Counted from the first letter of the stretch, positions 1-12,152 are shown. The stretch: 64,000 nucleotides of DNA from Epiperipatus broadwayi (GCA_028023455.1 JAQFVV010006221.1:11090825-11154824); one strand, 5' to 3'. The notes: a model not told the origin generated them from the sequence alone. Numbers and translations: made by a program.

Positions 1-536
1 TTGAATTTATTGATTTCTTAGGCACTATGTATTTCTTCTGTTTACTAGTTAATAAAATAGCCTGAACTACATCTTCCCATACATTCATACAATATTCTGG
101 CAGCTAAATCAGTGGAGAACTATGAACTTACAGTAATCAAATGCAAAATCAAGAATTTAGAGAATAAATGTCCAGAATTAAAACAATATATTTTATTAAT
201 TATCAGAATAATTTTATTAATTGCTGGCTATTTACAATATATCTGGGATGGCTTTATATGCTTCATATGGTAAATTATAATTATTATTAGAACATTTATA
301 TAAGAATAGGCATGCAATCCAAATGCTAGTTTTGATAATCTGAATTTTTATTTTATTATTTAGAAGTTTACTAATAAACATACTTGGGATGGTATTTTGA
401 AATAATTTTTGTCACCCTTGTAGAAAATCATTTGCAGATGAATTATTTAATAAAATTATAATTATCTACAATAAAATAAATATTAAAAATTAAATTACAA
501 ATCTTTTCTAAAGATCTACAAAGACACACATTGAAA
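1..536. other. A+T-rich sequence, no gene seen
   Basis: No reading frame, RNA gene or clear repeat could be supported here. The stretch is dominated by A and T runs and ends where the family A repeat begins. Confidence 0.5.
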
Positions 537-1072
537 ATGTATGATATGTTGGATTATTTCCATCATCTATCAATAAATGTTGAATGTATAAACATTTTAA
601 ACTTTTCAAATACAAACAACTTGTTAGTAATAACACACAAATAGACTACACAGGTTACTAATAGCACAATGTTTCAAGCAGTATTATTCTCCACTCTTCT
701 TCATGTATTGCTGACTGACCAGTGAGAGTAGTGAACACCTTTAGATTCTCAAATATCAAATTTAAAGCAAACACTCTAACCAACTGAACTATTATGACTG
801 AGACAACAGATAGTAGAAATTTCCTCTATTTATGTATGAGGGTTAGTTCAAATCCTCCCGAGTCCTTCAATTTTATTTTTTTAATACTATTCAAAATGTT
901 GTATCATTACTAACCTGTGTTGTCTATTTGTGTGTTATTACTAACAAGTAGTTTATATTTAAAAAATTTAAATAAAGTTTAAAATTTTCTATACATTTAA
1001 CATTTACTGATAGATCCAACATATTATCACATTTATTGTAACATCATCACAAACCTTTAGGCAAATACACAT
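537..1072. repeat. Family A foldback repeat, copy 1 (fossil hammerhead)
   Basis: The two ends are inverted copies of each other. The left arm (about 541-662) reads from ATGATATGTTGGATTA to the sequence around TTGTTAGTAATAACACAC, and the right arm (about 905-1035) is its reverse complement. The same arms recur at 19.3, 55.4 and 57.0 kb. On the minus strand of the left arm (about 651-720) the order is ATGAAGA, a stem, then GAAAC, which is a hammerhead core with C3 changed to A. Between the arms (about 785-870) lie decayed tRNA-like boxes. The right end continues into CATCATCACAAACCT, also present in copies 2 and 3. The element looks non-autonomous and codes for nothing. Confidence 0.7.
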
Positions 1073-1760
1073 TGAAATTTATAAAAAATAATTATTAAAA
1101 TATTATAGACTCAAAGCTATTTATAATCTAGCAAACCAGTTCAAATTTAAGAGTTCAATTTTATTTATTGAGATTCTGCTACACTTTTATTTTATTTTGC
1201 AAAAATAGCTTTGATAAAAGTTGGCAGCCATCTTGAACGTTTTGATAGCAAGTTTCAAAGCCCAGTTTTCTAAAATCTTCTGGTTTAATGGCCAGATTTT
1301 TATCTTCTTTAATTTGTGAAAGTTTGCAATTTTTAATTCTAATGAAACATTCACTTTTAAAGAGCTGGTCAATAATCAGTAGTAATGCAAAGAAGTAGTT
1401 TTCATATAAGATCCAAAAACATATCCATGGTCATGTATTATTTTCAAATGCTCACTAACAGTGGGGATCATCAGTGTTATTTACTGCAATACTGTGATGT
1501 TTTGCATTTCATTATCAACAGCTCATTATTTAATCCATCAATTCATTATGATGGTATGTTACTTTCTTTACATAAATTAATTTCATCTTATTAATATTTG
1601 AAACCAGAATCTTGTTACCAAAAGCAGGCCACATATTACAAATAAAAGAAAAATAACAAACCATTAGGCTTTGATTACTATAAATACTTTTTAAAATTTT
1701 TCTTAAATAATATTTAAATAAGCATTTATTTTATATAGCGCATGTTTATAAATTATAATA
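1073..1760. other. A+T-rich sequence, no gene seen
   Basis: Two short open frames (61 and 69 codons) lie here on opposite strands. Neither shows a recognisable domain, and frames of this size are expected by chance in such sequence. Confidence 0.45.
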
Positions 1761-2124
1761 CATTAAAGACAAGCCTGTCAAGCTATTGTGCATACACTTT
1801 TTACGAGTGTTAATAATAAATGAATACTTTGACTTCCAACACAAGATATAGTATTTAGGAAAGAATAAAATGAATCCACTTATTCTATCCAACCCAAATG
1901 CTTATATATGTAAACAGTAATTTAAAGTGAGTGGTCTATTCTCATGATTTCACTTCCAGTACTTAAGATTTGCCCATATATAAGCATTTGGGTTGGATAG
2001 AATAAGTGGATTCATTTTATTCTTTCCTAAATACTATATCTTGTGTTGGAAGTCAAAGTATTCATTTATTATTAACACTCATAAAAAGCGTATGCACAAT
2101 AGCTTGACAGGCTGATCTTTAATG
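1761..2124. repeat. Long, nearly perfect inverted repeat (150-bp arms)
   Basis: The left arm (1761-1910) and right arm (1975-2124) are reverse complements with only a handful of mismatches, separated by a 64-bp loop. The outer ends read CATTAAAGACAAGCCTGTCA and AAGATCAGCC... on the opposite strand. A transcript would form a hairpin of about 150 bp, and DNA could extrude a cruciform. I do not recognise the family and see no hammerhead core in it. The high arm identity points to a recent origin or to gene conversion between the arms. Confidence 0.85.
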
Positions 2125-2999
2125 GATATAGTTCCACAATTGTTAGATGGAGTCTACTTCATATTACAATTGTTATTTTTATTTTCATATTCAGACCATC
2201 GACATTCAACCCAGATTAACATTGAACTTTACTAAAGGTACTAATAGTAGACACCCATTAATCAATTTTTATTTGATTTGTTATGGTTTGATTCCTTGGA
2301 CAAAAAATTTTAAACCTTCTTGTAACCTGAACTGCACACTGGCAGGTGCAGCGCAGGTAGCTCATCTCTTCAAGCTATAATTGGGAAATATATTTTTGTA
2401 AGTTAATAAAAAAAAAAGGATATTAACAAGACATTTAAAATAAATAAACATTGGGTTTTGTAATAGAAAACAGTTCCATCACTTTGTAACTGTATACATT
2501 TTTCTAATTAACTTGATCTTGAAGATTGTCATGTTAAAATTTGCAAGATAAATGACTATCAATTGTTTTAAAATCATTGTAGTATTAGCTTTCTATAAGA
2601 CATCATGTGATTATTTGAGAGCATCATGTGACAGATTTATAATAAAAACCAATTAGGTAACATGAGAAGACAACTTGAACTTTATCTATGTCATGGATGT
2701 AGTGATAAATTGCCTTTTTTAGGAAAGTGGATAATATAAAAGGTGTATGATTATTTTTATTGTCATTTAATGAATACAGTATTTATTACAAGCTGCCAAT
2801 TAGCAATTTGAGAAATACTTGTTCACAAAATTATGTCTATTGCAATATTTATATAAAATATCAATTATCATTGAAAAAAATTAAAAAACATCTTACTAAA
2901 ATGATTTCCTTTACTTTCAGACATTAATCAAAGCTTTACCTTATTGTATATATTAACTATTACAGTTTTTAAAACATCGCGCTATATAAAATAATTGAT
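2125..2999. other. A+T-rich sequence, no gene seen
   Basis: A 77-codon frame at 2147-2380 has no recognisable domain. I see no repeat shared with the rest of the window. Confidence 0.4.
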
Positions 3000-3009
3000 T
3001 TATTTACAT

Positions 3010-3245
3010 ATATTTAATATAGGGTATGTGAGCACAGACTTTCAGATGACCCATCACTCTCCACTCTACCTAATAACACCGATACACTCAAGCACATATA
3101 TGCTGAAAAGATAAATAATCACCAATATACGTATTTCATGCTAAACCAGCAATCATCAGTTGGTCCAGATTATCATCTCCCACACATATATACTATAAGT
3201 GCTCAGATATATATTAAGATAGACAATCTTCATATATATATATAT
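3010..3245 (-). repeat. Family B ribozyme repeat, copy 1
   Basis: On the minus strand this repeat carries a complete hammerhead module (3115-3173). It is followed about 50 nt downstream by a tRNA-like stretch with an A-box-like TAGGTAGAGTGG. Related copies lie at 3543-3770, 37944-38339 and 48963-49885. Its sequence resembles a tRNA-headed SINE more than a coding element. No terminal duplication was found. Confidence 0.65.
3115..3173 (-). ncRNA. Type I hammerhead ribozyme (family B, intact core)
   Basis: Read 5' to 3' on the minus strand, the parts are: outer stem I ATAATC (pairs with the final GATTAT), bulge TGG, inner stem I ACCAA (pairs with TTGGT), core CTGATGA, stem II TGCT/AGCA with loop GGTTT, core GAA, stem III ATAC/GTAT, cleavage nucleotide A, then the 3' strand of stem I. 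All conserved catalytic positions of the family are present, and both parts of stem I pair without mismatch. Stem III is an 8-nt palindrome with no loop, which in this family favours pairing of two RNA copies. Predicted cleavage follows the sequence GTATA. Activity is inferred from the pairing, not tested. Confidence 0.85.
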
Positions 3246-3542
3246 AGATACAGGTAGATAATAAGCCTGTGTTTCAGTTATTACATATATTTTAATATTG
3301 TAAATATAATGGTATAAAAAATCTTTGATCTTTTTTATGGAATAAATTTGGAATTTGGCATAAAATGATTTCAGATGTTATGACAGATACAAATAAAATT
3401 CACATATTTTTATTTAAAAAAATACATTTACTACAGAAAATGATTCATATGGCTATAAGATATTAAGAATAGTTCAACAAAAAAAAAGACAGCTGCCATT
3501 TTATTCAGTAATCACTAATAGCAGTCTTTAATTTTTAAAATT

Positions 3543-3770
3543 AATTTTATAATAAATGAAGGGATTTGAATTTGGGATTTTCAGTCTATATTCATTCTTC
3601 ACTCCATTTCAAAATATACATGACTATACCCATGTGAAAAAAACAAATGATATTATATGTATACATATGTATTTTGCGCAGAACCAGCACTCATTAGTTG
3701 AGCCAGATCATAATCTCCCACACATATATACAATCAGTTCTCAGTTTGAATGCATAGGTTAATTAACCTT
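3543..3770 (-). repeat. Family B ribozyme repeat, copy 2 (decayed core)
   Basis: It starts with GAAGGGATTTGAATTTGGG, the complement of a pol III B-box-like end, and contains the same middle region as copy 1. The hammerhead core on the minus strand now reads CTAATGA and AAAATAC, so G5 and G12 are both changed. Stem II is still visible. The 68-codon frame inside it is a by-product of the repeat. Confidence 0.6.
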
Positions 3771-3801
3771 ATGTTAATTAAAAAACTGAAAAATTCATTT
3801 T

Positions 3802-3910
3802 TTTTTCCATATGTCATAGCATCAATGGGAGGCAAACCCGCAACAACCGTCTGCAATCAACTGTTTGCTTGCAAGGCGGCTGCACTGACCTCTCAACTAA
3901 CAACGTTTGA
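3802..3910 (-). repeat. tRNA-derived SINE (SINE1), copy 1, with 16-bp target duplication
   Basis: On the minus strand it reads as a tRNA-like head (A box around GTTAGTTGAGAGGTCAG, B box GCGGGTTTGCCTCCC), then ATGCTATGACATATGG, then an A tail (T run at 3802-3806). It is flanked by CTGAAAAATTCATTTT at 3786-3801 and again at 3911-3926, a 16-bp duplication of the kind made by LINE-driven insertion. At about 100 bp it is hardly longer than a tRNA gene plus tail. Confidence 0.85.
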
Positions 3911-3926
3911 CTGAAAAATTCATTTT

Positions 3927-4740
3927 ATGGCTTCACCTAGTGGTCTTTACTAAAAGTAATGTAAATAATAAATGAACATTTGTTCATCATTAGTGTTAGC
4001 TAGTCATTGTTTTCTTTGTCATCAGCCTTTAATAAATATTATTATTGCATTGTAGTTTCATTACAAGGCAATGGTCCTGAAGCATCAAAAGATATATATG
4101 AGAAAATAAAAACATATTAGACTATTTTAAAGATTTGCCTATCTTCTATAACTTAACTAGTGGACATTGCAGAGAAACAATATATGTTTATTTTTTTAAA
4201 TAAATATTCTATAAAACATTTTAGAATACCACTTAAAAATCATTTTTAAAGCAATAATATCTGCAGAAAATATTTAAAAAATCCTCAGTAGTAAACAAAA
4301 ATATTACAAAGATAGATAAGGTTTTTAAAATGCTAGCTATCTCTTAGGAGATTTGGGAGATCAAAAAATTTCAACCATGAGATGGTTTGTTAAAAATGTT
4401 ATTGAACAGAGGTTTATAAGTCAAGTAATAAAAATCAAGAAGATATAAAAGAAATATATAGAAAAGTTATATTACAAGGCAATAACCAATAAGTCATTAG
4501 TCTTGAAATGATTTTCAAAAAGTAATGACAATGGAGTGTATAAAGTTCTGTTAAAATTTTCATGAAATGGAAAAAATAAAAGTATTCAAAAAATTAGGTT
4601 AATTAATCATTAGCTTACAGATTGAAAAAAAATCAATTTTATTTCCATGCCTAGAAAAAAGATTTGATGGAATGTGCAACCTATCATGTCTTATCTTTTA
4701 TATCACACTCAGCATAGATTAAATTCTTAACTATCATGCA
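3927..4740. other. A+T-rich sequence, no gene seen
   Basis: Nothing beyond A and T runs and chance frames could be supported in this stretch. Confidence 0.45.
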
Positions 4741-4856
4741 CAATTTGGAATAGTTGGCAGAGTGTCCAACTTGAGATTGGGAAGTCCGAGAATTGTTTCT
4801 GGTACTCACAGGTCTGGAGCTCAACTTCTTACTGAGCTCCCAAGCAATAAATCCAT
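4741..4856 (+). repeat. Short interspersed repeat F, copy 1 (tRNA-like)
   Basis: This segment matches 50170-50285 over about 110 bp, including CAGGTCT, GCTCAA, ACTTCTT and the end AATAAA..CCAT. Blocks resembling pol III A and B boxes (TTGGCAGAGTGTCC and GGTCTGGAGCTCAACTT) suggest a tRNA-derived SINE distinct from SINE1. With only two copies in the window its limits are approximate. Confidence 0.5.
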
Positions 4857-5257
4857 ATGCTTTATTTTAAATCCTTAAATTGAAAAAAAGCCTAGATATA
4901 TAAATTAATCCCAAACAAAGTAGCAGAAAAAGAAACACAATTGCTGATATAAATTGAAGGACCAGGGAGTATTAGCATAAAATCTACAAGAACATTATTG
5001 CTTACAGAAAATTGATTCTTATCTAAAACATTAGATACAATGTGTAGCATTGTGGCTTCTCCTTTTTTCGGTATCAGGAATTTCTCAGTCACTATACCCA
5101 GAGAAACCTGTTAGCCACTTTACCTTCCTTTTCCATCCTAAGTTTTCCCATATTCTTTTCAATCTAGCTCCATCCCATTTCCACAACATAATCTTTGTCA
5201 ACTCCATGGTCTTTATATGTAAACCCCTCTTATCTTTTCCCAAACCCAGCATAAAAA

Positions 5258-8200
5258 TCAAGAATCCACTTTCTGTATAATCACTTTATATTTATTCTCC
5301 AACAACTTCATTATTTGTACTTTTTCTGCTTGCAGGCATTTACATTCAATTAACAGATGCCTAATATTTTCTATGCCTTCCTTACATAACTTGCAGACTA
5401 AATCACCCATATTTTTCCATTTATGTGTATATTCCCTGGCTGCTAGTGATCCTGTTTGAGCCTTAAACAGTGAACTACTTTCCTTACTATTATCATAAAT
5501 TAACTTGCACCAGAATATTTTATTTTTATATATATTTAAACTCTTTCTGCTCTCCATATCAGTTCTCCATTTCTCCAACTCCCTATTTTTTATTAATGCA
5601 TCTATTCTTCTATCCCATTTCTTACCACTATAACACTCAACAATTCTCTTAACACAATCATCCCATCTTTTCTATAAGTATACTGACATAAATTCTTTAT
5701 TCAAATGTTCTACATACCACACTACTATTCTTATCTATTTTGTTGCCTGTCCCATCCCATTTCTCCTTCAATTGCCTCATTTACCATCAACTCATCTGCA
5801 TCTCATGCATGCCTTCATATGTCTCTTTGTACTATTTCTAAATAATCTAATACCCCTTTACTAACACATAACAATCATTACTATATGTTAACCCTACTAC
5901 TGCCACTCCCTTTCATATAATTCTAGCTACATCATATTTATTATATGAAAACACCGTTACTTTTTTTATTAGTCCCTTTCTTTTCTTTGTTTCATTTATC
6001 ATTTTTTCCTCCCATTCATCCAAACAATTTCTCTGATTACTTAAGACAATTCCCAAATAGTTATCCCTATTCACCACAATTAACTTTATATCCCCAATAA
6101 AAAATTTCTTCTCTTCTCTTTCTCTAGTATTTATCATCATTACTTTTGATTTTTCTTCACAAAATTTAATCCCCATTTCTTTACCAGCTCTTGCATATGT
6201 CTTCGGCATAACTTCCATATATTCCTTACTTTCTATGCACAAGATGACATCATCTGCAAGTAAAAGACTGGATAATGTATATACTTCCTTGGCACCTATT
6301 AATGGTATCTCTAACCCTCTTCCTAGTTTTCTATTGCTCTCTTCATTTCTCTCAAATACAACAAAAACAAAATAGGTGACATAGGGCATCCTTGCCTTAA
6401 TCCCACCCCATTTTTAACTGATTCTATATTCCTTAATTGATATGTATAGTAATTATTTTCATACAATCTTTTAATAAGATCCACTAAAGCTCCATCCATT
6501 CCCAAATTTACTAAACTTACCCATAATCTAGTTCTATTTACTCTATCATATTCCTTCTTTATATTTATAAAAACAATATATAATTGTCTACCTGTATTTC
6601 TACTCATATCTATAAGTTGTATAACTACAAACAAACTATCTCCTATATGCCTATCCAATCAAAACCCTCCTTGCATTTCTCCCACTATATTATTTTCTTC
6701 CATCCATTCCAGCCACCATATATGTGAAAACTTTATATAACACTGATGTTACTATCAGTCTATATTTGTTTAATTTTACTCTTGTATTATTTCAAATATC
6801 TGGAAATTCTCTCTCCTGTGCCACCTTATTAAAACATGATAATGGGTTTAATTTTGCCCTATTTCCTAAATTCACCACTATCTCTGTTGCCCAGTCATCT
6901 AAACCTTTTGTCTATCCCCTTTTCAATTTCTTCCCTGCTTCATTCAATTCATTTTCTGTAAATTTAATATTTCCATTACTATATGCTTTCATGTTTGTTA
7001 CCATTCTGCCCTTCACATCTAACATCTTTTCTATATCCACTACATACTTATTTAAGATTATCTCTAATTATTCTCTAGACTTACATTCTATTCTTTCATC
7101 ATCAAGTAATACTATTTCTCTCACCCCTACAGTTCTTCTTTTAATGTATTTTCAAAATTTATTGCTCCCATCTGTTCCACTCTTATTAATATTCTCAAAC
7201 AATTTACTATTTAATTTCATTGTGTCTCTATAATTGTTGATTTTAGCCAACTTCTTTTTTAAAATACTTTTCCCATTTAACACTAACATCTTTTTTACTT
7301 TCTTTGTTCTTAATAGTACACTTAACCTCTTTTACACTTCTATTACTTTTTTTCTTCTGAATATTCTCACCTAAAACTCTATTTGCCACTTTTTCTACTT
7401 TACCACCAGTTCTTATATTCATCCCCAACCAACTCTCCCATGATTTCTTTAACTTTTATTTTATATTCTTCTAACTTATTCTTATCAAATATTCTTCATC
7501 TACATCTTTCACTATCCTTTCTACTTTTATTACTATTTTCCATCACAATACTAACCAGTTCTATTACAAAGGAATTATGATCACTATTATATACTCTCTC
7601 TTCATTTAACAAAGACTTTAATTTTCTGTATTTTATTTTTTCCCTTTTTCTCTACTAATATGTAATCTATTTTATGAAATATATTATTTCTAGACCATAT
7701 CTATTGTCACTCATAAATATTTGATAAATTTCCAATATTCAAATTCACTCTCTGACAAAAAATTGTCAACAGCTGTCCATTCTTGTTATCTATGTCATAT
7801 TTCTTTAATATGCCCATTCATATCTCCTATAACCATTATTTCCTTCCTCTTATTTTTGAAACTCTGTATATCCTTAACTAGGCATTTATATAAGCTACTG
7901 TTATAGTTTGACTATCTCCAGTGGCTATATACACTATAGCCAGAATCCATTTCTTGTCTTCCTAACCTTATCCCAAATTACAAATGTTCTTGACATTTAA
8001 CGGTATTTAAATATTTTTTGACATAACTCCTATACAACCACCCCTTTTTCTTTTTCTTTTCTAATTTAGACCCTGCCATACCAAGTCTTCCATTATAGGT
8101 TCTTCTCTTATATGTGTTTCCACTACTGCTAGTACCTCAAGTTCTTCATTTTTAACTGCTTTGTTTAATTCCAGCCACTTTTTTGATCTCCTATCATTTT

Positions 8201-8387
8201 GTATATTCAGATATCCAATTTTAACAATTTTTCCTTTCGTAACTACTCTTTTAAAGATTCTTTTGATTCTTTTGTCTCCATTACATTTGTAAGTAACTTG
8301 CTTACCATTAATTTTACAGACACATTCCCTCTTTACATCTACATTTATATCCAAATCAGCTACCCTTTGTTTATTTTTACTTCCCAT
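5258..8387 (-). pseudogene. LINE ORF2: endonuclease and reverse transcriptase
   Basis: Starting at the ATG at 8387, about 1,040 codons span the normal ORF2 length. The endonuclease shows GYLNIQ, VVETH, VIGDMNGH (about 7820), IDYILV (about 7650) and NSDHN (about 7580), the last being the catalytic SDH motif. Reverse transcriptase shows FINIKKEYDRV, GLRQGCPMSP and LLADDV, with the first catalytic Asp replaced by Asn in FIN. Near the end (5258-5578) is a zinc-knuckle-like CKLCKEGIENIRHLLIEC. The protein would nick target DNA and prime reverse transcription there. Multiple frameshifts and stops break it into at least five frames. Confidence 0.85.
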
Positions 8388-8435
8388 TCATTCCTCTTCT
8401 TTTTGATAATACTCAATTTTAAATGTGGCTGCCCT

Positions 8436-9409
8436 TTATAAGTTTCTCAAATTATAATATTCTTTATAAATCAAACTGCCTAAAACTTCACTTCCTTGTT
8501 TTGCTAAGTGCAATCCATCTTTACTATATAACTCCCTCTTACTAATAAAAAAAATCTCACACATCCATACACATAACATCATTTCTTTTACACAATTTTT
8601 CCAATCTCTCATTCATGGAACATGCCCTATCTAACATATATCTATTGGTAAGAATTCAATTATTCCTACTCTTCCTTTAATCTTTTTCAAATTACTAATA
8701 AATTCTATGAACTCATTCATTACTCTCTCCAATGGCTCTGACAAATTATTTGTCCCTACCATAATATACACATCTCTACTCTCATTTCTTTACTTTATCT
8801 GTAACATCCCTAATTCTAGCTCCAGGCAAACATATTCTTACATACCTGTTTCTATTTCCCCTTATAATTATATCACATCCTCTAATTAGCAAATCTCTTA
8901 TCAAAACTGCCTCATAGTTTACTTTTTCTACTTTATTTGTAACAATCTCTTCCATCTTCTGGACTTCCTTATCTACATCTTTCTTATCATTCCAATTCAA
9001 TAATTCCTTTATCTGCTCACACTTAGTTTCTAAGAATTTTAATTTTACTTCATTCTTTTCATCTATCCTACTTATCCTTTTGCTAACTATCTCCATTGCA
9101 TTACTTATTTTGTAATCCATATCTCGTTACTCCATTAAAATCATACTGTATTCTATGTTCCTCAACAACATTTTGCTCCATTTCTTTTCACTTTCTCTTT
9201 AAACTTTCTACACTTCTAAACCATTTTTTTTCCTCTTCTTTTATTATATTTACACATGGTCTACATAACCAAACACCTGTTACATCCTTCCTAGTCTTAT
9301 TTAAGCATTTCAAATAATAAACCTCATCACATACAGTTCAGTCTACCACAGCATGCCTAATTTCTTTCTGACCATTATATATGCATTGTGGGATACAAAT
9401 GCAATCCAT
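8436..9409 (-). pseudogene. LINE ORF1: zinc finger, coiled coil, SGNH hydrolase-like
   Basis: The ATG at 9409 opens MDCICIPQC, and about 35 residues later comes WLCRPC; together they form a Cys-rich, PHD-like finger. A charged, heptad-like segment (about 9100-8940) looks like a coiled coil. An SGNH/GDSL-type fold is suggested by RICLPGARIRDV, then VGTNN (the GTND block), and finally KDGLHLAKQG, which holds the catalytic Asp-x-x-His. In known LINEs this ORF1 protein binds RNA, and its esterase may act on membranes or acylated substrates. Stops (for example between the zinc finger halves) and a frameshift near 8780 disable it. The stop at 8436 fits the expected C-terminus. Confidence 0.8.
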
Positions 9410-9420
9410 ATTCCTTATTT

Positions 9421-11539
9421 TTCAAATCCATTACTCTATATTTAAATTTATGATTTCTCTACTATTCTTCAAACTACTTTATACAAAAGGAGAAAAACTT
9501 TTCTTTCTGTCAATGGCATTCGATAAACACATGTTTTCTAACCTTACACCTCAAAAATGTTAACTTCTTTCAAATAAATTTCTCTATTAAATTTATAAAT
9601 TCTTTAATAGCAAACCTACTAAACAATCAATTAATCGTACATGCAACTTGTGTGTATTATTGCAAACATGCTTTAAAACTATTCCTGATCTTTTCAAATT
9701 CAATTAAATTTATCTCTCTCCATTCCAATTTTCTTTTCAGTTTCATACAGTAAGTAAAAAAAAAAACATATAGTTGCAACAGATTTTTCTGATAGTGTTC
9801 AAAAAAAGAATATAAACTTTAACTTATCTTGCAGAGAAAACAGTACAGATAGGCAGTCAAATCTTATTATCGATTATATTAAGAGCTGCAAGATGTGGGA
9901 AATTTGTGAAACAGAATTTATTTTAAATTGGCAAAGAAATAATATAGTATGTTTGCATATTATTGTTTTATCTATTTATTTTATATAATAAATATGTGAT
10001 TAAGAAATGCAGATTAGATAAAAACAGTCATAGAATTCAGGATCGGATTTAAATGCTGACACCATTGGATATGCTACTGACATCACCCATACACTGAAAT
10101 GAAGAAGGCTTCAAAACTGTTATTACGAAATTAAATAACAGAATAAAAAGATGAGATTATAGATATAAGGAAGACATATTAATGGAGAGATTAGTCTCTG
10201 AGTTTGGAATTATCAAAGAATATAAAATGTTTAACATCACAAACTAATGCTGGATAAAAATGCAATAACAACTTAAAAAAGACTTTTAGGACCAAAAATG
10301 GATTCTTAAAAAACAAAGATTAAAATTGTTTATGTAAAAGTGGACATTAAAAAATAATAGAAAGAATACTGATACAATCAAAATAAAGAAAAGTTCTGAA
10401 AATATCATAGACAAAAGAGATACAAATAAATAGATACTTGATTGGATTATACGTGAACTATTGCTTGAAACAAAAATTATTAGGATAAATTGTTCTATTT
10501 TGGACATATCATAAAATGATATAAGGGAAGAAATAATCCAAAGCATAGTTTGATAGATTAGCATCACAACGTGATAATAAAGTTTGGATTTTAGTTACAA
10601 CCAGATGACAAGTCATTCTTGGAAAATATTAACTTGACGACATAATACGAATATGCCAAATAATATTTAATAGAAAATGCTTTAAAAATGTTAGTAAAAA
10701 ATTTTTAAAGCTTTATAATTGTCATGTCAAATAAAAAACACGTGGTTCAATTTTTAAAAAAAACTAATTCGATAGAAGCATGTGCTATAAAAAAAAAAAA
10801 ACTATCATGAATAAAAAATAAATTAAGATTATCCACAAGAATTTATACTTTTTTGAAATGTATAGTATATAATTCTGTGCACTTATAGCATACTAATAGT
10901 CCGGGGGGAGGGGGGTGATGCAAAAATGTCCACTAAAAATATAAATCCATATATGATATATATGTCAGTATAAAGTTAGTTTGGTAATAAAGTTAGTTTT
11001 GGTAATCAATAATTTATTTATCATTTAATAAAATTCTAAATTCTTGAACAACTTTTTTTGAACGCCCTTTTATTTAAGTTTAAAAGATATTAGTTCAAAC
11101 ATTTTTATAAAGTTATTATTAATATTCTGACAGAAATATAAACAAAATGAATGATAACTGAAGTTTAAAATCCTGAATAATTCTTTTCACGAAATATTAA
11201 AGTTATGATTAATTAGAGTCTAGAGATATTTTCTTCAAACTAAAGTACTCTTAAATATTTCCAAATGCAGTGAAAATAAAAGATTAATGAGTTTTGTTAT
11301 ATATATATAGGATTAAAATGGGTGAGAAAAATCAGCATATTTATAAAATATAAATAATATGAAAAGTTGTTATTAAAATACTTTTTTAAATAAATAGATT
11401 AATTAATCTTTTTATTTTAATAAATCTAAATATTTTATTAGAAATAAAGCAGAAAACTAATGTACACTCATCCATTATCAGCTGGAATCAAAAAAACTTT
11501 TCTTATATAATAAATATTGATGTAATGTTATGCAAAGAA
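9421..11539. other. A+T-rich sequence, no gene seen
   Basis: Frames of 60-93 codons here have no recognisable domain. One short G-rich run (CCGGGGGGAGGGGGG, about 10903) stands out from the background. The stretch beside the LINE may include its 5' untranslated part, but no boundary is visible. Confidence 0.4.
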
Positions 11540-12090
11540 CTTAGCCTTCACATATGCGCTATAGAACTGACATACATCCCTCCTCCCCATCAACAAAAGT
11601 TTTAAAAGTATAGATGGTTCACCAATGCATGGAGCTTATTTTTTACATAAATCAATTTTTATTTATCATGCTTAAATTAGGGCTTGAACCTATTAAGAGC
11701 TGATTTTTAAATTGGAAAATTATATGCACATGTTCAGTTTATATACTGCAGAAAAGAGGAAGTTTCTTTATTATTTTTAACTATCTGTGGAGCAATCTTA
11801 TTAATTTGAATATATTTAATAATTAATAACTACAAATTATATATAATATTGTGAAAGGAAGTTAGCCCTCACACATCTGCTATAGAATTGACATGCATTC
11901 TCACCAACAGTTAAAAATCAGGTCCAAGCCTTAATTTAGGCATGGTCAATAAAAATCAGTTTATTGGCAAATAAGTTAAGCATAGATAGATCACTTAAAC
12001 TTTTAAATCATTTATTGATGAGGGACTGCATGTCAGTTTTATAGCATGTGTGTGAATGCTAATTTTCTTCCACAATATTTTGCTATTTTA
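11540..12090. repeat. Left flanking repeat of Penelope-like copy 1, with inverted pieces
   Basis: The block 11920-12085 ends TGCTAATTTTCTTCCACAAT and matches 13595-13757 in direct orientation, so the two bracket the Penelope-like coding remnant. Inside the left block, 11541-11690 and 11862-11912 are partial copies in the opposite orientation (TTAGCCTTCACA... and TTAGCCCTCACACATC). LTR-like repeats with extra inverted pieces are typical of Penelope-like elements. Confidence 0.6.
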
Positions 12091-12096
12091 TTAATT

Positions 12097-12152
12097 CTTA
12101 TATATATATATATATATATATAAGAATTAATAAAATATATATATACATTATT

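Larger units (their letters stand above)
5050..9420 (-). mobile_element. LINE retrotransposon, nearly full length, two ORFs, inactive
   Basis: Two consecutive decayed ORFs on the minus strand are separated by about 48 bp: ORF1 (9409-8436) and ORF2 (8387-5258). The order zinc finger plus SGNH hydrolase, then apurinic endonuclease, then reverse transcriptase is that of CR1/L2-type LINEs, whose ORF1 often carries an esterase domain. A Cys/His block near the ORF2 end is less usual for CR1, so the clade is left open. The 3' limit is uncertain because no clear tail was found. Stops and frameshifts in both ORFs make it inactive. Confidence 0.85.

Noticed and set aside
5050-5280. Plus-strand membrane-like frames in the LINE region (also 5470, 7383, 7721, 8199, 9096)
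   Set aside because: All overlap the LINE coding frames on the other strand and show no domain.
6724-7233. A 169-residue plus-strand, hydrophobic protein
   Set aside because: It lies wholly antisense to the LINE ORF2; its hydrophobic look comes from complementing Lys/Glu-rich codons.
11920-12085. Hammerhead in the Penelope remnant 1 flanking repeat (TTGATGAGGGACTGCATGTC)
   Set aside because: A small stem follows, but no GAAA is present and the second copy reads TTGACGGGG, so the core is not supported.
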